NCBI RefSeq assembly: GCF_026262505.1
Contig: NC_067207.1
Location: 4,844,252-4,908,251 of the forward strand
Direction of reading: 5' to 3'
Source of the DNA: Trichomonas vaginalis G3
Lineage: Eukaryota; Parabasalia; Trichomonadida; Trichomonadidae
DNA: 64,000 nt
Below, in pieces: positions 10,455 through 20,222 of this stretch. The notes beneath the pieces are model-generated. The model made no database searches. It saw nothing but the letters and a program-made list of their open reading frames with translations, and had not been told where the DNA came from. The translations under genes and the position numbers were made by a program. The first letter of the stretch is position 1. Every line of letters begins with the position of its first letter.

Positions 10455-12335
10455 ATGGAAGCGGAATATAAGCGCCTAGGAAATAAATGCAATGTTCTCG
10501 TAAACAGAATGCAATCATTATATGAGAAATGCCAACAAAGCTGTCTAAAATCTTCTAGATCCGGATATTTAGCAATGCAAGATTATTTACTAAATTCAAA
10601 CAAAGAAAAAACACAAGAAGATATTGATTTTCTCTACAATGATGTATATTATCCAATCCATTTGGGAAATTTCTTTGGCTTTTCACAGCTAGTACAAAGT
10701 ACAGGTTTCTTGCTTGGATTTATCTTCGAAAGGCCAGATGTTTTGATAAAGCTAATCAAACATATACAGAAAAAGCCTCAATTAATGAATAGACTGACAA
10801 AATTTATCATTCCATCGATTTTTGGTTACTTTTGTTCAGATGAACACCTCGAATATGCATTTAAATTCTACAGATTAGTCATTCAGGAGTGTGATTCAAA
10901 GCTAACTTCAATTTTACTACAAAATTTTTTCTATTCTCCAGTTATGTACAGATTCGTTGAAGCATTCATCAAACCATTTATAGATGAGCTCGGAATTTAC
11001 ATATTTTCAAACTGTTTGCAAGATGTAAAAGATTGTATCGAATATTTTAGCGAAAAACTCAAATCACATATAATGGTAACATCTCCACTTATTAACCATC
11101 AAGCATACATCATTCTTAAGCACCTTAGCAGCGCTAAATGGAAGCCAAAACAAGTTTGGGAGATTTTCTGGGCAAATGCATGTCTTCCGATCGCAAACAT
11201 GCTTCTATCAACATCAGTCATCGCTTCTTACAAAAATATTTACAGCAAAATTCTCAAAAAAATCACAGATTTTCGTGTTGAAATTTTGAGAAAGATTCTT
11301 TCAAATTCCGGATGCTACAAGGCTCCAAAAATGGATTCCCCGTCTGGTGTTACCGGAATGCACATCTATGTCTGTCTTGATGAAGTAATTCAGATTATTG
11401 ATCTTCTTGAACAGACAAGTCTTCGTCCTGATGTATTTTCATGCGACGAATTCACATCATTTAGCGAAGAAGTCCGCCAAGGACATTTCTGGTGCATTGT
11501 TTACCCAAGAAAAGTTCATTCAAAGCCAAAACCAGAGTACGAGTACTCTCTTTTCGATGATTCGTCGCTTGATTTCCTCTATTCGTATCTCGAAGAGAAG
11601 TACAAACTGAAAACAATTATAGATTGGCAAGAAATTCTCATATCGAACGAGAATTTATGGTTCCATTACATAATTGACCTTGTCCTTAGCAAGCATCCCT
11701 TCGAAAATACCCATATGTTCCCTGAATCTTATGCTCATTTCTCAAAGAAAGTCGATACAAACTATAAAAAGCAAATTCTTTACTTGAAACTGATTGACAA
11801 CTACTACGAACTTGAACACCAACAGAATGAGATCATGTTTTGGAAGCTAGATAAGATGTGTGAAAAGGTTATCCAAGATTATTCCGAAAAAGTTCAGAAC
11901 TTCCTAGATTTCAGTGCAAAAATGAAGAGGCCAGATGATATGCTATTTTTCGATGCTCTTAAGTCTATTAAATGCTTGGATTGCTACAATTTCTTTAATA
12001 GATACTTCCTTTTGATCAGAATTTTCAAACAGATACTAAAGGTTGGCAAAGGAAGCTCCGAATACTTCGTTCAGTTCTTCATTCAGTGCGGAACTTTGAC
12101 TTTATTATCATCAATGACATTATTAGGAAGTTTATTGATGAAAGCACCAGAATTCGTGGAAACATGCGAAGGAGAAGACGTAAAAGCATGGGATTTAGCT
12201 GAATCAGCTTGGTTTTCAATAATTTCTTTGGATCCTGTATTGGCTGCTGGTGTTCAAGAGTTTTACTATCTGTTGATCAGTAACTTCTCTAAGGTAACCA
12301 AGAGAATCAAACCAATCGTTATTGAATACCATTAA
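10455..12335 (+). CDS. Large helical cytosolic protein of unknown function
   Basis: A 626-residue protein from the first ATG of the frame (MEAEYKRLGNKCN). It is rich in Leu, Phe, Lys and aromatic residues and appears all-helical, without signal peptide or convincing membrane spans. A central Cys/Ser/Pro-rich loop (about residues 290-320) separates two helical halves. The first half has a stretch (ILLQNFFYSPVMYRFVEAFI) that loosely recalls the core of RasGAP-type domains, which are expanded in trichomonads, but no arginine finger or FLR motif is clear. I therefore leave the function open. Confidence 0.8.
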   Translation: MEAEYKRLGNKCNVLVNRMQSLYEKCQQSCLKSSRSGYLAMQDYLLNSNKEKTQEDIDFLYNDVYYPIHLGNFFGFSQLVQSTGFLLGFIFERPDVLIKLIKHIQKKPQLMNRLTKFIIPSIFGYFCSDEHLEYAFKFYRLVIQECDSKLTSILLQNFFYSPVMYRFVEAFIKPFIDELGIYIFSNCLQDVKDCIEYFSEKLKSHIMVTSPLINHQAYIILKHLSSAKWKPKQVWEIFWANACLPIANMLLSTSVIASYKNIYSKILKKITDFRVEILRKILSNSGCYKAPKMDSPSGVTGMHIYVCLDEVIQIIDLLEQTSLRPDVFSCDEFTSFSEEVRQGHFWCIVYPRKVHSKPKPEYEYSLFDDSSLDFLYSYLEEKYKLKTIIDWQEILISNENLWFHYIIDLVLSKHPFENTHMFPESYAHFSKKVDTNYKKQILYLKLIDNYYELEHQQNEIMFWKLDKMCEKVIQDYSEKVQNFLDFSAKMKRPDDMLFFDALKSIKCLDCYNFFNRYFLLIRIFKQILKVGKGSSEYFVQFFIQCGTLTLLSSMTLLGSLLMKAPEFVETCEGEDVKAWDLAESAWFSIISLDPVLAAGVQEFYYLLISNFSKVTKRIKPIVIEYH

Positions 12336-12657
12336 TTCATAAATTTATTTATTTTTTTGTTTGTTTTAAAGAAATATTATTATACATATTATCGCATTTT
12401 AAGTAAAACTTTTCAGCCCGGTGATTTTTCTCTAGATCCGATTATGATATTTTATAATATATCCGTGTAAATATCACAAATATATTCAAAATTTAAAGTA
12501 AAACGGCAATAATTTTAAATATCAAAAATCTGGTGGAGTTGTAAATCTTCACACAATTCCGGTGAACCTTTTTATTTTAGAGGTTCGGGGCAAGCTTATT
12601 TTAATGCATATTTCAATATTTTATACTAATTTATAATTTTTTTTGACAGAAAATCAT
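12336..12657. other. Intergenic spacer
   Basis: AT-rich DNA with no supported feature, between the helical protein gene and a long palindrome. Confidence 0.5.
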
Positions 12658-12708
12658 AAATTTATTATACGAAATTGAGACGAAGTCTCAATTTCGTATA
12701 ATAAATTT
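12658..12708. repeat. Perfect 51-bp palindrome (24-bp arms, 3-nt loop)
   Basis: Arms read AAATTTATTATACGAAATTG then AGAC, a GAA loop, and the exact reverse complement. The arm sequence resembles the outer end of the inverted-repeat element immediately to the right (CGAAATTGAGAGG at its right terminus). The palindrome may therefore be a head-to-head pair of the same element's ends. It could also act as a transcription terminator hairpin for the upstream gene, though that is only a possibility. Confidence 0.85.
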
Positions 12709-12756
12709 TGAATTCTATTCTACCTTCAATTATAAGTTCAAAGATTTAAATAACAC

Positions 12757-13178
12757 GAATTGAAGAGGGTCAAGTCACTTTTTTGAAAAAAAATGAATAA
12801 AAATGAGGTAATTTTTTATTTATCCTAAAAATAAGTCTTTATGCAATTTATCAATGACGGTTATTTGATTTTTCAAAGGTTTATTTTTTTAATGCTCCAT
12901 TAGGCAGCACCAAACTCTACACCCTATAGATCTACCAAAAAGTTTAAGCTCCTTGTTGCTGCATAGATCCTTCCTTAATCCAGTCAGCGAATGATGATTT
13001 CAGTTCCGATCTGATTATCCAATCAGAGATTATCTTTACAGCCTCACTGCAAATGTGGAAATTTAGGTTCCACATCCTTTTATTCTTGTTCTAGCTCCAT
13101 TTTACATTATGATTAATAAAAAATTACCTCTTTTTTATATCATTTTTTTTCAAAAAAGTGACAGGTCCTCTCAATTTC
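12757..13178. mobile_element. Small inverted-repeat element (MITE-like, about 420 bp)
   Basis: The two ends form imperfect inverted repeats of about 55-60 bp. The left end reads GAATTGAAGAGGGTCAAGTC followed by ACTTTTTTGAAAAAAAATGA. The right end, read inward, is GAAATTGAGAGGACCTGTCA followed by CTTTTTTGAAAAAAAATGA. Both continue into GAGGTAATTTTTTATT. I could not settle a target duplication. The interior is less AT-rich than the flanks and holds a 43-codon leftward frame. It is probably a non-autonomous DNA transposon, but the family is not recognised. Confidence 0.6.
12944..13075 (-). pseudogene. 43-residue frame inside the inverted-repeat element
   Basis: ATG at 13073-13075. The product begins MWNLNFHICSEAVKIISDWI and continues with ELKSSFADWIKEGSMQQQGA. 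Composition is protein-like, with two Trp-containing amphipathic helices. It may be a remnant of a transposase or of a captured host exon. No match is recognised. Confidence 0.25.
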
Positions 13179-13232
13179 GTATTATAAATCTTTGAAACGT
13201 TAATTGAATGTAAATAGAATCAAATTTTATGA

Positions 13233-14126
13233 ATGACTGTGATTTTGGGAACCACCATCATACAATCTGATACAGAAAAACTAAAGAAAGTAGTAGATAC
13301 AATCCCAAGATTCACATATCATAAAGGATTTTCACCATTAGCAGGTGGTTATACCACAGATAAAAATTGGGGATGTTGCATTAGATCTGGTCAAGGATTA
13401 CTTATGCAATTTGTGTCGAAATTATATCAATTATACGGAGATAAAATCAAAAATATATTTCCAAATGGTTCAAAATTTGAATTGTTTTTTGATCACCCAC
13501 AAGCGCCATTTGGAATCCATTGTATATGCAGAGAGTTAGAAACATTCGGAGTCAAAGCAGGAGAATGGGTTAAACCTTCAATGCTCGCTCCAGTTTTCAA
13601 AGATTTATTATCATTTTTCGGAATTCATGTTGTTATTGCAGAAAATGGGTGTTTATCACGTGAGTCACTTCGTGAGGCCCTCAGTTACGGCCATCCAGTT
13701 TTGCTTCTCTTTACTTTGATGCTTGGATACAAAGATTTTGACCTAAAATACTTACCATTCCTCAGACTTACATTATCACTGATATACCAATCAGTTGGTG
13801 TTGTCGGAGGCCAACAGGGAAAAGCGTATTATTTAGTTGGCCATCAAAAAGAGAATTTGTTATATTTTGATCCACATGAAGTTTACGATTCTGTTACGAA
13901 ACTCGATAATATGAATTTACTGTTCAAAGCGCAATTAAAAAAGATGCAATCTTCGCAATTAAGCTCATCTATGCTTGTGGGATTCTACATTACAAGTATG
14001 CAGGATGCTGAAGAGCTGCCAATGCTATTAAGCGCGTCTGGAGAATGTCCAATTCAAATTGTTGATAAAATTGACCCTGTAAAAACAACCCACGTAGAAG
14101 ACGACTGGGAAGTTGTGAATAATTAA
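13233..14126 (+). CDS. ATG4: Atg4-family autophagy cysteine protease (peptidase C54)
   Basis: A 297-residue protein. The Atg4 core is visible: GFSPLAGGYTTDKNWGCCIRSGQ (residues 32-54) carries the catalytic Cys48 in the family's GWGC-R-GQ motif, here NWGCCIRSGQ. VVGGQQGKAYYLVGHQ (190-205) corresponds to the GxxGGKP-YYFIG segment. YFDPHEV (211-217) holds the catalytic Asp213 and His215. Atg4 processes Atg8 at its C-terminal glycine and later removes it from lipid. The C-terminus ends DDWEVVNN, which resembles an Atg8-interacting motif (acidic followed by W-x-x-V), as in other Atg4s. The protein is shorter than animal/yeast Atg4 (about 390-490 aa), typical of a minimal protist form. A tight leader follows TCAAATTTT. 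Confidence 0.92.
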   Translation: MTVILGTTIIQSDTEKLKKVVDTIPRFTYHKGFSPLAGGYTTDKNWGCCIRSGQGLLMQFVSKLYQLYGDKIKNIFPNGSKFELFFDHPQAPFGIHCICRELETFGVKAGEWVKPSMLAPVFKDLLSFFGIHVVIAENGCLSRESLREALSYGHPVLLLFTLMLGYKDFDLKYLPFLRLTLSLIYQSVGVVGGQQGKAYYLVGHQKENLLYFDPHEVYDSVTKLDNMNLLFKAQLKKMQSSQLSSSMLVGFYITSMQDAEELPMLLSASGECPIQIVDKIDPVKTTHVEDDWEVVNN

Positions 14127-14755
14127 ACATTGTTGTGTACTATCATAATTTTTTATTGTTTTCCAATTTTTTATTAATTACAAAATTATAATATCAAAAA
14201 TTCAATTTAAATATTCAGTTTGAGTTTGATCACATGATAAAAATACATACAAATCAAAAATTAATTTATTCTGAACTCATAAGACAAGGAAATCTTTTTG
14301 AAATTCATGACATATTTCTAATTGAACATCATTTATGATCATTAACAATAGAAACACATATGATATCAATACATGTCTGCTACATTAGACAAGATCATGC
14401 AAATTTTTCTTATATAGGCATTAAAAGTTAATAGATCATTAATTGCTAAGAGTTGAAATGTTTTTTTAGGACGCAACTTCGACAAATTTTGTAGCCTCAA
14501 AGCTATTTAAATATGTTCACAATATTTAAGACAAATAGACTGATCATTCTAAGCAATATCTTATTAAACTTACAAAAAATATGCTTATGAAAATGATATG
14601 TATGATAAGAGAAAGAGATTATTTTTATTCAGGATTATTCCAAATTATTTTGAGTGGATTGATAAAGATTTAGACAAAAGGGGGTCTTTGCTACTAATTT
14701 ATATATGAAACAGATAAGATATTAAATATCCACATATTTATACAAAACAGTTTAT
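14127..14755. other. Intergenic spacer between convergent genes
   Basis: About 630 bp of AT-rich DNA between the 3' ends of the Atg4 and coiled-coil genes. No RNA gene or repeat is seen. Confidence 0.55.
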
Positions 14756-17700
14756 TTATAAAGCTAATTTCTCCAAAAATGAGAAAGCATTACTCTCAGT
14801 TATATTTAGAGTACTGGAAGTAACATTTGTGAGTGCGGATTCCTCAAAGAAATCCGCTACAATCTTCAACTGGTCGTTCAGAGGTAAAACGTTCTTCAAA
14901 CTTTTCTTTGCAAATGACAATTTATCTGAATCATAAAGAGATGAACTTTTAAGAACAGCTTTGAACAATCTCTTGAGTTCGTTGGTAGATGATTCTATAA
15001 CTGCTTGTAAAACCTTGATCCTGGAATCATCTTCAAGAGATTCACTTTGTTTTTTGACTAATTTCTTAAGAATCTTGTTTTCTTTCTCTATTTTTCGCTT
15101 CTCTTCGGTGATCTTAGCTACAGAATCATCATCTTTGAGCTTTTCTTGCAAAGATTTTAATTGTTTTCTGAGAAATTCATTTTGATTTTCTCTTTCTTCA
15201 AGTGTTTCTTTTAATTCATTCAATTGATTCTGTTCTGACTTAGATGTATCGAATTTAATCTTCAAATCAATATTTTCTTTCTGTAATTTTTCTAATTTTT
15301 CTTTTTGTTCCGAAATTTGCTTTTCAGCATCAATAACCCATTTAGAATACCAATAGTTGTCATTTTTAAGAGATTCAATTTGTTGTAGCATTGTTCTTTT
15401 CTCTTCATTGAGTTTATCAATTTCGGTTTTCAAAATTTTCTTGTCTTGTTCAGAGGAATTCAATTTGTTACTTATGTCTGAACTTTGTGTTTCATTTTTA
15501 AGTTTTTCTAATTGAGATTTTAGATTTTCAATTTCTGATTTATATTTTTCGATCTCTTGAGAACTATTGCTCTTTTGGGACTGCAACATATCACTATTAT
15601 CTTCTTGTAGCTTTAAAATCCTTTCATTTAATGTTTGATTTTCCAATTTTAGATTTTCATTGGAATTTGACAGAGATTTCAGTTTTTCATTCAACTCTTC
15701 AATTGATATATTCAGCTTGTTGGCCTCTTCTTTGGATAATTTGCAATCATTTATTAATTTCATGTTTTCTTGCTTAATTCTCTGATTTTCGCTCCTAATA
15801 TTCTTCAATTCATCAATATCATGCTTCAACTTTTCATTTTCTTTTTGATATCCAATAAAATTACAGAAATCTTGCTTTATTTTATCATTTTCCTGCTGGA
15901 CAGAGTTTAGCTTATCAATTTTCTGCTTGAAATCTTCGTTTTGAAGCTTTAATTTATCATTTTCTTGTTTAATAATTAAAATTTCTTCATTCATTTGTTT
16001 AATTTCACTTGATTTCTTTTGGTTATCCAAATTAATTGCTTTTGATTGGGATTTCAATATTGAATTTTCTTTCTTTAGATCATCATTTTCATTTTGGATT
16101 GTAAGAAGGTTCTCTTGATATTTGGCAGATTCAGAATCAATTTCCTGTTTTAGTTGAACATTTTCAGTTAAAATTGAATTGATTTTATTATTATTTTCAG
16201 TAATAATTTTTGAATTTTCTGATTTCATTTCAGAAATTTGCGTAATTAAGTTCAAATTCTCAAATTGTAGCTTTTTGAGATCAGCTTTGGTTGATTCAAA
16301 TTCTTTTTCTTTAGAGATCAAATCAGAATTGTAAATTTCGTTTTGATTCTTTAATTCTGCAATAGAACTTTGCATTTGTTCTCTTTCCTTATTAGACTTT
16401 TCACACAAATTATGAAGTTCTTCGTTTTCTTTTTCAATATTTTCTAATTTGTCTTTCTCTCCTTTGATTTCAGCGAGTTGCACCTTTAATTCTTCATTAA
16501 ATTTTTCCAATTCTTTCGATTTTGACTTCTCTTCTTCCAATTCTTGAGAAATTTGATTAAATTTATTGGATTTCTCAGTAAGTTTCAAGTTTAATGACGA
16601 ATTATCACTAATTATAGCATTAACAGATGCTTGCAGCTGGTTATTAGAGGTATTTAGTTCATTTATCCTTTGATTTAAAGAAGATATTTGCTGATTCAAT
16701 TCTTTTTCTTTATTTGATGAATTTACAAGTTTTGTATTCAATTCTTTATTTGATTCTTCTTTGAAATTCAATTCCTTTTCATAAGAAATAATTTTATTAT
16801 TTAATTCTTCAATTTGCTGCTTGTTTTTAGCTATTTGGACATTAAGTTCATTATCTATCTGTTGTTTGAATTTGTCACGCTCTGATTTTAGATTTTCTGA
16901 TTGAATTTTGAAATTATTCAAAGATTTTTCAAGAATTTCTTTCTCTTTGTTGCTTTTATCTATCTGGGACTTCAAACTCTCTTGAGTTGATGTAAGCATT
17001 TTATTTTCAAGCTCCAAACTTTTAATTTTTTCTGTTGAATTTGAAAATGAAGTAAATAAAGATGAATTTTCAATTTTTAGATCACTAAACTGCTTGTTCA
17101 ATGATGAGTAATTAATTGTCAGCTTTTCTAGCTCTTGTTTCAATTTATTATTATTTTCAAAATATAATTGTTTTTCGTTCCTTAAATCGTCGTAATTCCG
17201 TGATAGAACTTGATATTTATCAACGTTATTAGCAAATTCAATTCCTTTTTTGCGAATTTCTTCTTTCAAATTTGAAATTTCTGATTTTAAGTTTTCATTT
17301 TCTTTAATAACGTTTTCATGATCTGAATTGTAACTTTTATATTGGATTATTACATCTGAATACTTCGAAAATATCAATTTCTTTTCTTCCTCAAAATTTG
17401 AAATTTTATTGAGAAAATTTTGAATTAATTTCTCTTTATTTTGGCATTCGCTCTCTAATCCATGGATTTCTTCTGTTACTAGCTTCATTACTGATTGAAG
17501 TCGTTCGTTTTTTTGTAAAATTTCGTTTTTTTCTTTATGTATTTGTTCATTTTCTGTTTGGAGTTGTAAATTCGCATTTTTAAGTGATTCATTCTCTAGT
17601 TGAGTATCAATTTGTAGCTTTTTCGATATTTCTGTAGTATTTTCCAAATTTTCATTTTTTTGTTTGAGTTTGATTATTTTTTGCCTGAGATTTGTATTTT

Positions 17701-18127
17701 CTTTCTCATATTCTGTCTTAATTTTGACGATTTGTTCATTAGAATCCATCTTATGCTTTAATTCGTTAATAATAATTTCTTTTTCACTGCAAGACTTCTT
17801 AATATCAATCATATTTTGTATTAAATCAGATTTCTCAATGTTAACCTTATCAATAAGCTGCTGCATTGACGCTATTTTGTTAATTAAAACAGACATTTCA
17901 TTATTTAATGTTTTTCGCTCTAAATCGATTTGAGATTTTAGTTTCTTACGCTTTTCTTGTTCTTGGAGCTTGATGTTATTTACAATTCTTTCGAGTTCTC
18001 CTTGACTTCGAATTGGTGGCAAAGCTTTAGAATTGAAATCAATTGTTGAAATGCTTGGAATGGAAATATCAATTCGTGTTTCTTTCAAGTTTGATGATTT
18101 TTCGGGAGTGTTGTCAAAATCATTCAT
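14756..18127 (-). CDS. Long coiled-coil protein
   Basis: The first in-frame ATG is at 18125-18127, giving 1,123 residues. The frame stays open upstream for about 45 codons without an ATG. After a ~60-residue N-terminus, nearly the whole protein is heptad-patterned and rich in Lys, Glu, Asn, Gln, Leu and Ile (for example KNQQIEELNNKIISYEKEL), interrupted only near residues 930-945 by NDNYWYSKW. The last ~90 residues are non-coiled and end SNAFSFLEKLAL. There are no head domains, signal peptide or membrane spans. Proteins of this kind serve as golgin-like tethers or cytoskeletal rods, so I infer a structural or tethering role. Its 5' side lies only about 200 bp from Polinton element 1, which may have separated it from part of its promoter. 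Confidence 0.85.
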   Translation of the reverse strand: MNDFDNTPEKSSNLKETRIDISIPSISTIDFNSKALPPIRSQGELERIVNNIKLQEQEKRKKLKSQIDLERKTLNNEMSVLINKIASMQQLIDKVNIEKSDLIQNMIDIKKSCSEKEIIINELKHKMDSNEQIVKIKTEYEKENTNLRQKIIKLKQKNENLENTTEISKKLQIDTQLENESLKNANLQLQTENEQIHKEKNEILQKNERLQSVMKLVTEEIHGLESECQNKEKLIQNFLNKISNFEEEKKLIFSKYSDVIIQYKSYNSDHENVIKENENLKSEISNLKEEIRKKGIEFANNVDKYQVLSRNYDDLRNEKQLYFENNNKLKQELEKLTINYSSLNKQFSDLKIENSSLFTSFSNSTEKIKSLELENKMLTSTQESLKSQIDKSNKEKEILEKSLNNFKIQSENLKSERDKFKQQIDNELNVQIAKNKQQIEELNNKIISYEKELNFKEESNKELNTKLVNSSNKEKELNQQISSLNQRINELNTSNNQLQASVNAIISDNSSLNLKLTEKSNKFNQISQELEEEKSKSKELEKFNEELKVQLAEIKGEKDKLENIEKENEELHNLCEKSNKEREQMQSSIAELKNQNEIYNSDLISKEKEFESTKADLKKLQFENLNLITQISEMKSENSKIITENNNKINSILTENVQLKQEIDSESAKYQENLLTIQNENDDLKKENSILKSQSKAINLDNQKKSSEIKQMNEEILIIKQENDKLKLQNEDFKQKIDKLNSVQQENDKIKQDFCNFIGYQKENEKLKHDIDELKNIRSENQRIKQENMKLINDCKLSKEEANKLNISIEELNEKLKSLSNSNENLKLENQTLNERILKLQEDNSDMLQSQKSNSSQEIEKYKSEIENLKSQLEKLKNETQSSDISNKLNSSEQDKKILKTEIDKLNEEKRTMLQQIESLKNDNYWYSKWVIDAEKQISEQKEKLEKLQKENIDLKIKFDTSKSEQNQLNELKETLEERENQNEFLRKQLKSLQEKLKDDDSVAKITEEKRKIEKENKILKKLVKKQSESLEDDSRIKVLQAVIESSTNELKRLFKAVLKSSSLYDSDKLSFAKKSLKNVLPLNDQLKIVADFFEESALTNVTSSTLNITESNAFSFLEKLAL

Positions 18128-18332
18128 CAAACTTTCAAGAAAAATGAATGTATCAGAGAGATCATCTTCAATATGACCTATTGAAGAAAATAACCTAGCC
18201 AATAGTACGATAAATAAGATTTTTTTTTCTATTTCGAAATTGAAGTTTATGAATAAACGGATGTTTTAAATCTGTGAAATTGAGTCAAAAAATATATGAT
18301 TCCTTTGAAAAAGCTACCTTGAAACAATTTAC

Positions 18333-18338
18333 ATTATA
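18333..18338. repeat. Target-site duplication, left copy (ATTATA)
   Basis: The 6 bp ATTATA lie directly before the left terminus of Polinton element 1 and recur directly after its right terminus at 39220-39225. A 6-bp duplication is the Polinton hallmark. Confidence 0.9.
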
Positions 18339-18985
18339 AGTAGTAGTATATGACGGGTTGTGTGACTTTTTTTGTAAACGTAAGAATTCATACAATATTG
18401 AATGATTTTGTATCATTTTTTTTAACATATGAAGTAAAAAATGTATGATTCTTACGGTTTTTATTCTTACGTTTTTGAATAAATCAAGATTTAAAAAATT
18501 TTGTAAACGTAAGACATTTACACTCAGCCCAAACATGATGAAATAAAAAAAATTAACATTGTTTAAATCCTGAATGGAATCAACGGAGTCATAATCAAAG
18601 ACCTCATAAACGAGTAAAAAGAAATTGAAACTAATGATTATTTGAATTTATGAAATCAATTATTTGATTCATTCTTTCTTCAATCTCTTCTATTCTTTTT
18701 GTTAAATCATCTATTTTCATTAATGAGGTGATTCTTGATTGAGGAATAGATTTCAAACTAACCACCCCCTTTATTTTTGAAATTTTGAATCCATCAACTT
18801 TAAACATTTTATTCAATTTACATGTTGTCAATTCTTCAAATAATTTTTTATTATTAGCATAATAGTCATTAAATTCTTCAACAGATGAAAAAATTTTTAT
18901 TTCAGTAATTGGTTTAACAACGTTTATTTTTTGTTGAACATTTACACTTTCATTTATTTCTTCCTCCTCTGTTTCATTTATTTTT
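18339..18985. repeat. Polinton element 1, left terminal inverted repeat
   Basis: Matches 38574-39219 in reverse complement over about 646 bp with very few differences. It contains short inner repeats of AAACGTAAGAAT / TTCTTACGTTTAC type, and a copy of most of the coiled-coil gene that is complete at the right end. Confidence 0.92.
18631..18985 (-). pseudogene. Left terminal-repeat copy of the 122-aa coiled-coil gene
   Basis: The leftward copy of the gene at 38559-38927 lies within the left inverted repeat. The repeat boundary falls inside the gene, so this end carries only part of it. It encodes the same peptides, such as RIEEIEERMNQIIDFINSNN. Confidence 0.7.
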
Positions 18986-19007
18986 TTTATTTTTTATTTT
19001 ATAATAA

Positions 19008-20144
19008 ATGAGTATAACAACTAATTCATTGAAATCTTTAAAGTTCACTAATTCAGAATTAGAAAATATTTTAGAAAATTTTGGAGACGGTTCTTATCCA
19101 ACATATATGCAGAATGTGAAAGAGTTTTCCAGATTGTTGAATGAATTTAAATATAACGGACCAATTACTAAAAAGGCTATAATGAGATATTTATATCCCA
19201 AAAAAGTTGAAAAACAGGAGAATATTCCTCTTTATGGTCCAGAGGACCTGGGCTCAGAGAGCCTTGAAACACCTCCTGAATATTTTGAAGAAAAAATTAA
19301 ACAAGATGAATATTATAACGATGAGATTGAGAAATTGGAACAATTAAGAAATGAAATAGATGAAAAAATTAAGGAATTGAGAAATGCTGAAAATGAAGTA
19401 GAGGGTTTAATGAATATCCCAGCTTCAGAATCAGCAGTTCAGAAATCTCATGAAGAAAGATATAAAAATTACTTTTTGGAATCTACTAAAAATTTATTAG
19501 ATGGTGATATTGACGAAACACTTTCAGAAGAAGGCACAAAATTTATTCATAAACATAAGTTACAATTTATTGACGATGGAGATTATCCATGTATATTACT
19601 TTCACCTCCTCTTGATTCTGAAAAATTCAAAAAAGCACTGAAAAATGTAACATATGCAACAAATACGATTAAGAAAGAAGACCATGATATTTACACAAAT
19701 TATTATTTAAATAAATGTACAGGTGTTGATAAAGTTTTTGATTTGTTAGATAAAATATCAAAAGAAACAATTGGTACATATAAAATTTTATGTGATTGTG
19801 GTTTCATTATTGAAGATACCAATAATGTTTCATATGAAAGAACAGCACCGAAGGAAGACGAAGTGGAAAGGTCTATACCATTCGTTATTAAGAACATAAA
19901 AGATATGAAAACTTATAAACATTATATTTATTCATTTATTTCAGAAAAAATGGAAGCAACCCATAAAACATCTTCTCATCATTTTATAGCTATTCATACA
20001 TTCCTTTTCAAAGTTGTGAAATTAAATAAGACAGGAATTAGATTTAATGTATCAGGGTACGCATTCTTGAGTAAATTAAAATGTATTCGTCACGTCGCAG
20101 ATGATAAAAATTTATGTGTTCTTAATTCATTTTATGGACTTTAG
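19008..20144 (+). CDS. Polinton gene of unknown function upstream of polymerase (378 aa)
   Basis: The 378-residue frame starts right after the left terminal repeat. The N-terminal ~100 residues are charged and include a coiled coil (YNDEIEKLEQLRNEIDEKIK). The C-terminal ~270 residues form a compact-looking domain with HKHKLQFIDDGDYPCILLSP and an end rich in Cys/His. The C-terminal part is nearly identical in element 2 (50606-51718), whereas the N-terminal part differs strongly. A GC-rich double hairpin sits in frame at 19236-19263. The position before a protein-primed-type polymerase makes a replication role possible (terminal protein or accessory factor), but no motif proves it. Confidence 0.75.
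   Translation: MSITTNSLKSLKFTNSELENILENFGDGSYPTYMQNVKEFSRLLNEFKYNGPITKKAIMRYLYPKKVEKQENIPLYGPEDLGSESLETPPEYFEEKIKQDEYYNDEIEKLEQLRNEIDEKIKELRNAENEVEGLMNIPASESAVQKSHEERYKNYFLESTKNLLDGDIDETLSEEGTKFIHKHKLQFIDDGDYPCILLSPPLDSEKFKKALKNVTYATNTIKKEDHDIYTNYYLNKCTGVDKVFDLLDKISKETIGTYKILCDCGFIIEDTNNVSYERTAPKEDEVERSIPFVIKNIKDMKTYKHYIYSFISEKMEATHKTSSHHFIAIHTFLFKVVKLNKTGIRFNVSGYAFLSKLKCIRHVADDKNLCVLNSFYGL
19236..19263. repeat. In-frame GC-rich double mini-hairpin
   Basis: GGTCC-AGA-GGACC followed by TG and GGCTC-AGA-GAGCC: two perfect 5-bp stems with identical AGA loops, coding for part of the 378-aa protein. The matching region of element 2 reads straight across without it. Confidence 0.8.
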
Positions 20145-20149
20145 CCCTG

Positions 20150-20162
20150 GACTCTCTGAGTC
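20150..20162. repeat. Mini-hairpin after the 378-aa gene
   Basis: GACTC-TCT-GAGTC, a perfect 5-bp stem with a 3-nt loop, just past the stop codon. The same place in element 2 (about 51720) lacks it and is otherwise nearly identical. Confidence 0.75.
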
Positions 20163-20201
20163 TCGGACTTTAAAAAAATAAACTTTATTTTTATTTATTT
20201 T

Positions 20202-20222
20202 TTAATTTTTATTCTTACATAA
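20202..20222 (+). promoter_or_regulatory. Polinton start signature before DNA polymerase
   Basis: A T-rich tract, then ATTCTTACATAA directly abutting the ATG, giving TAAATG. The same arrangement precedes most genes of both elements and differs from the host initiator. Confidence 0.5.

Noticed and set aside
10455-12335. RasGAP assignment for the 626-aa protein
   Set aside because: Only a loose helical resemblance; no arginine finger or FLR-type signature seen.
18285-18536. Open frame across the Polinton left terminus (and its mirror at 39022-39294)
   Set aside because: It crosses the element boundary into host DNA and follows short inverted repeats; no sign of protein-like constraint.
19008-20144. 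Adenain-like protease assignment for the 378-aa protein
   Set aside because: A terminal Cys and several His exist, but no His-Asp/Glu-Gln-Cys order typical of the protease could be made out.
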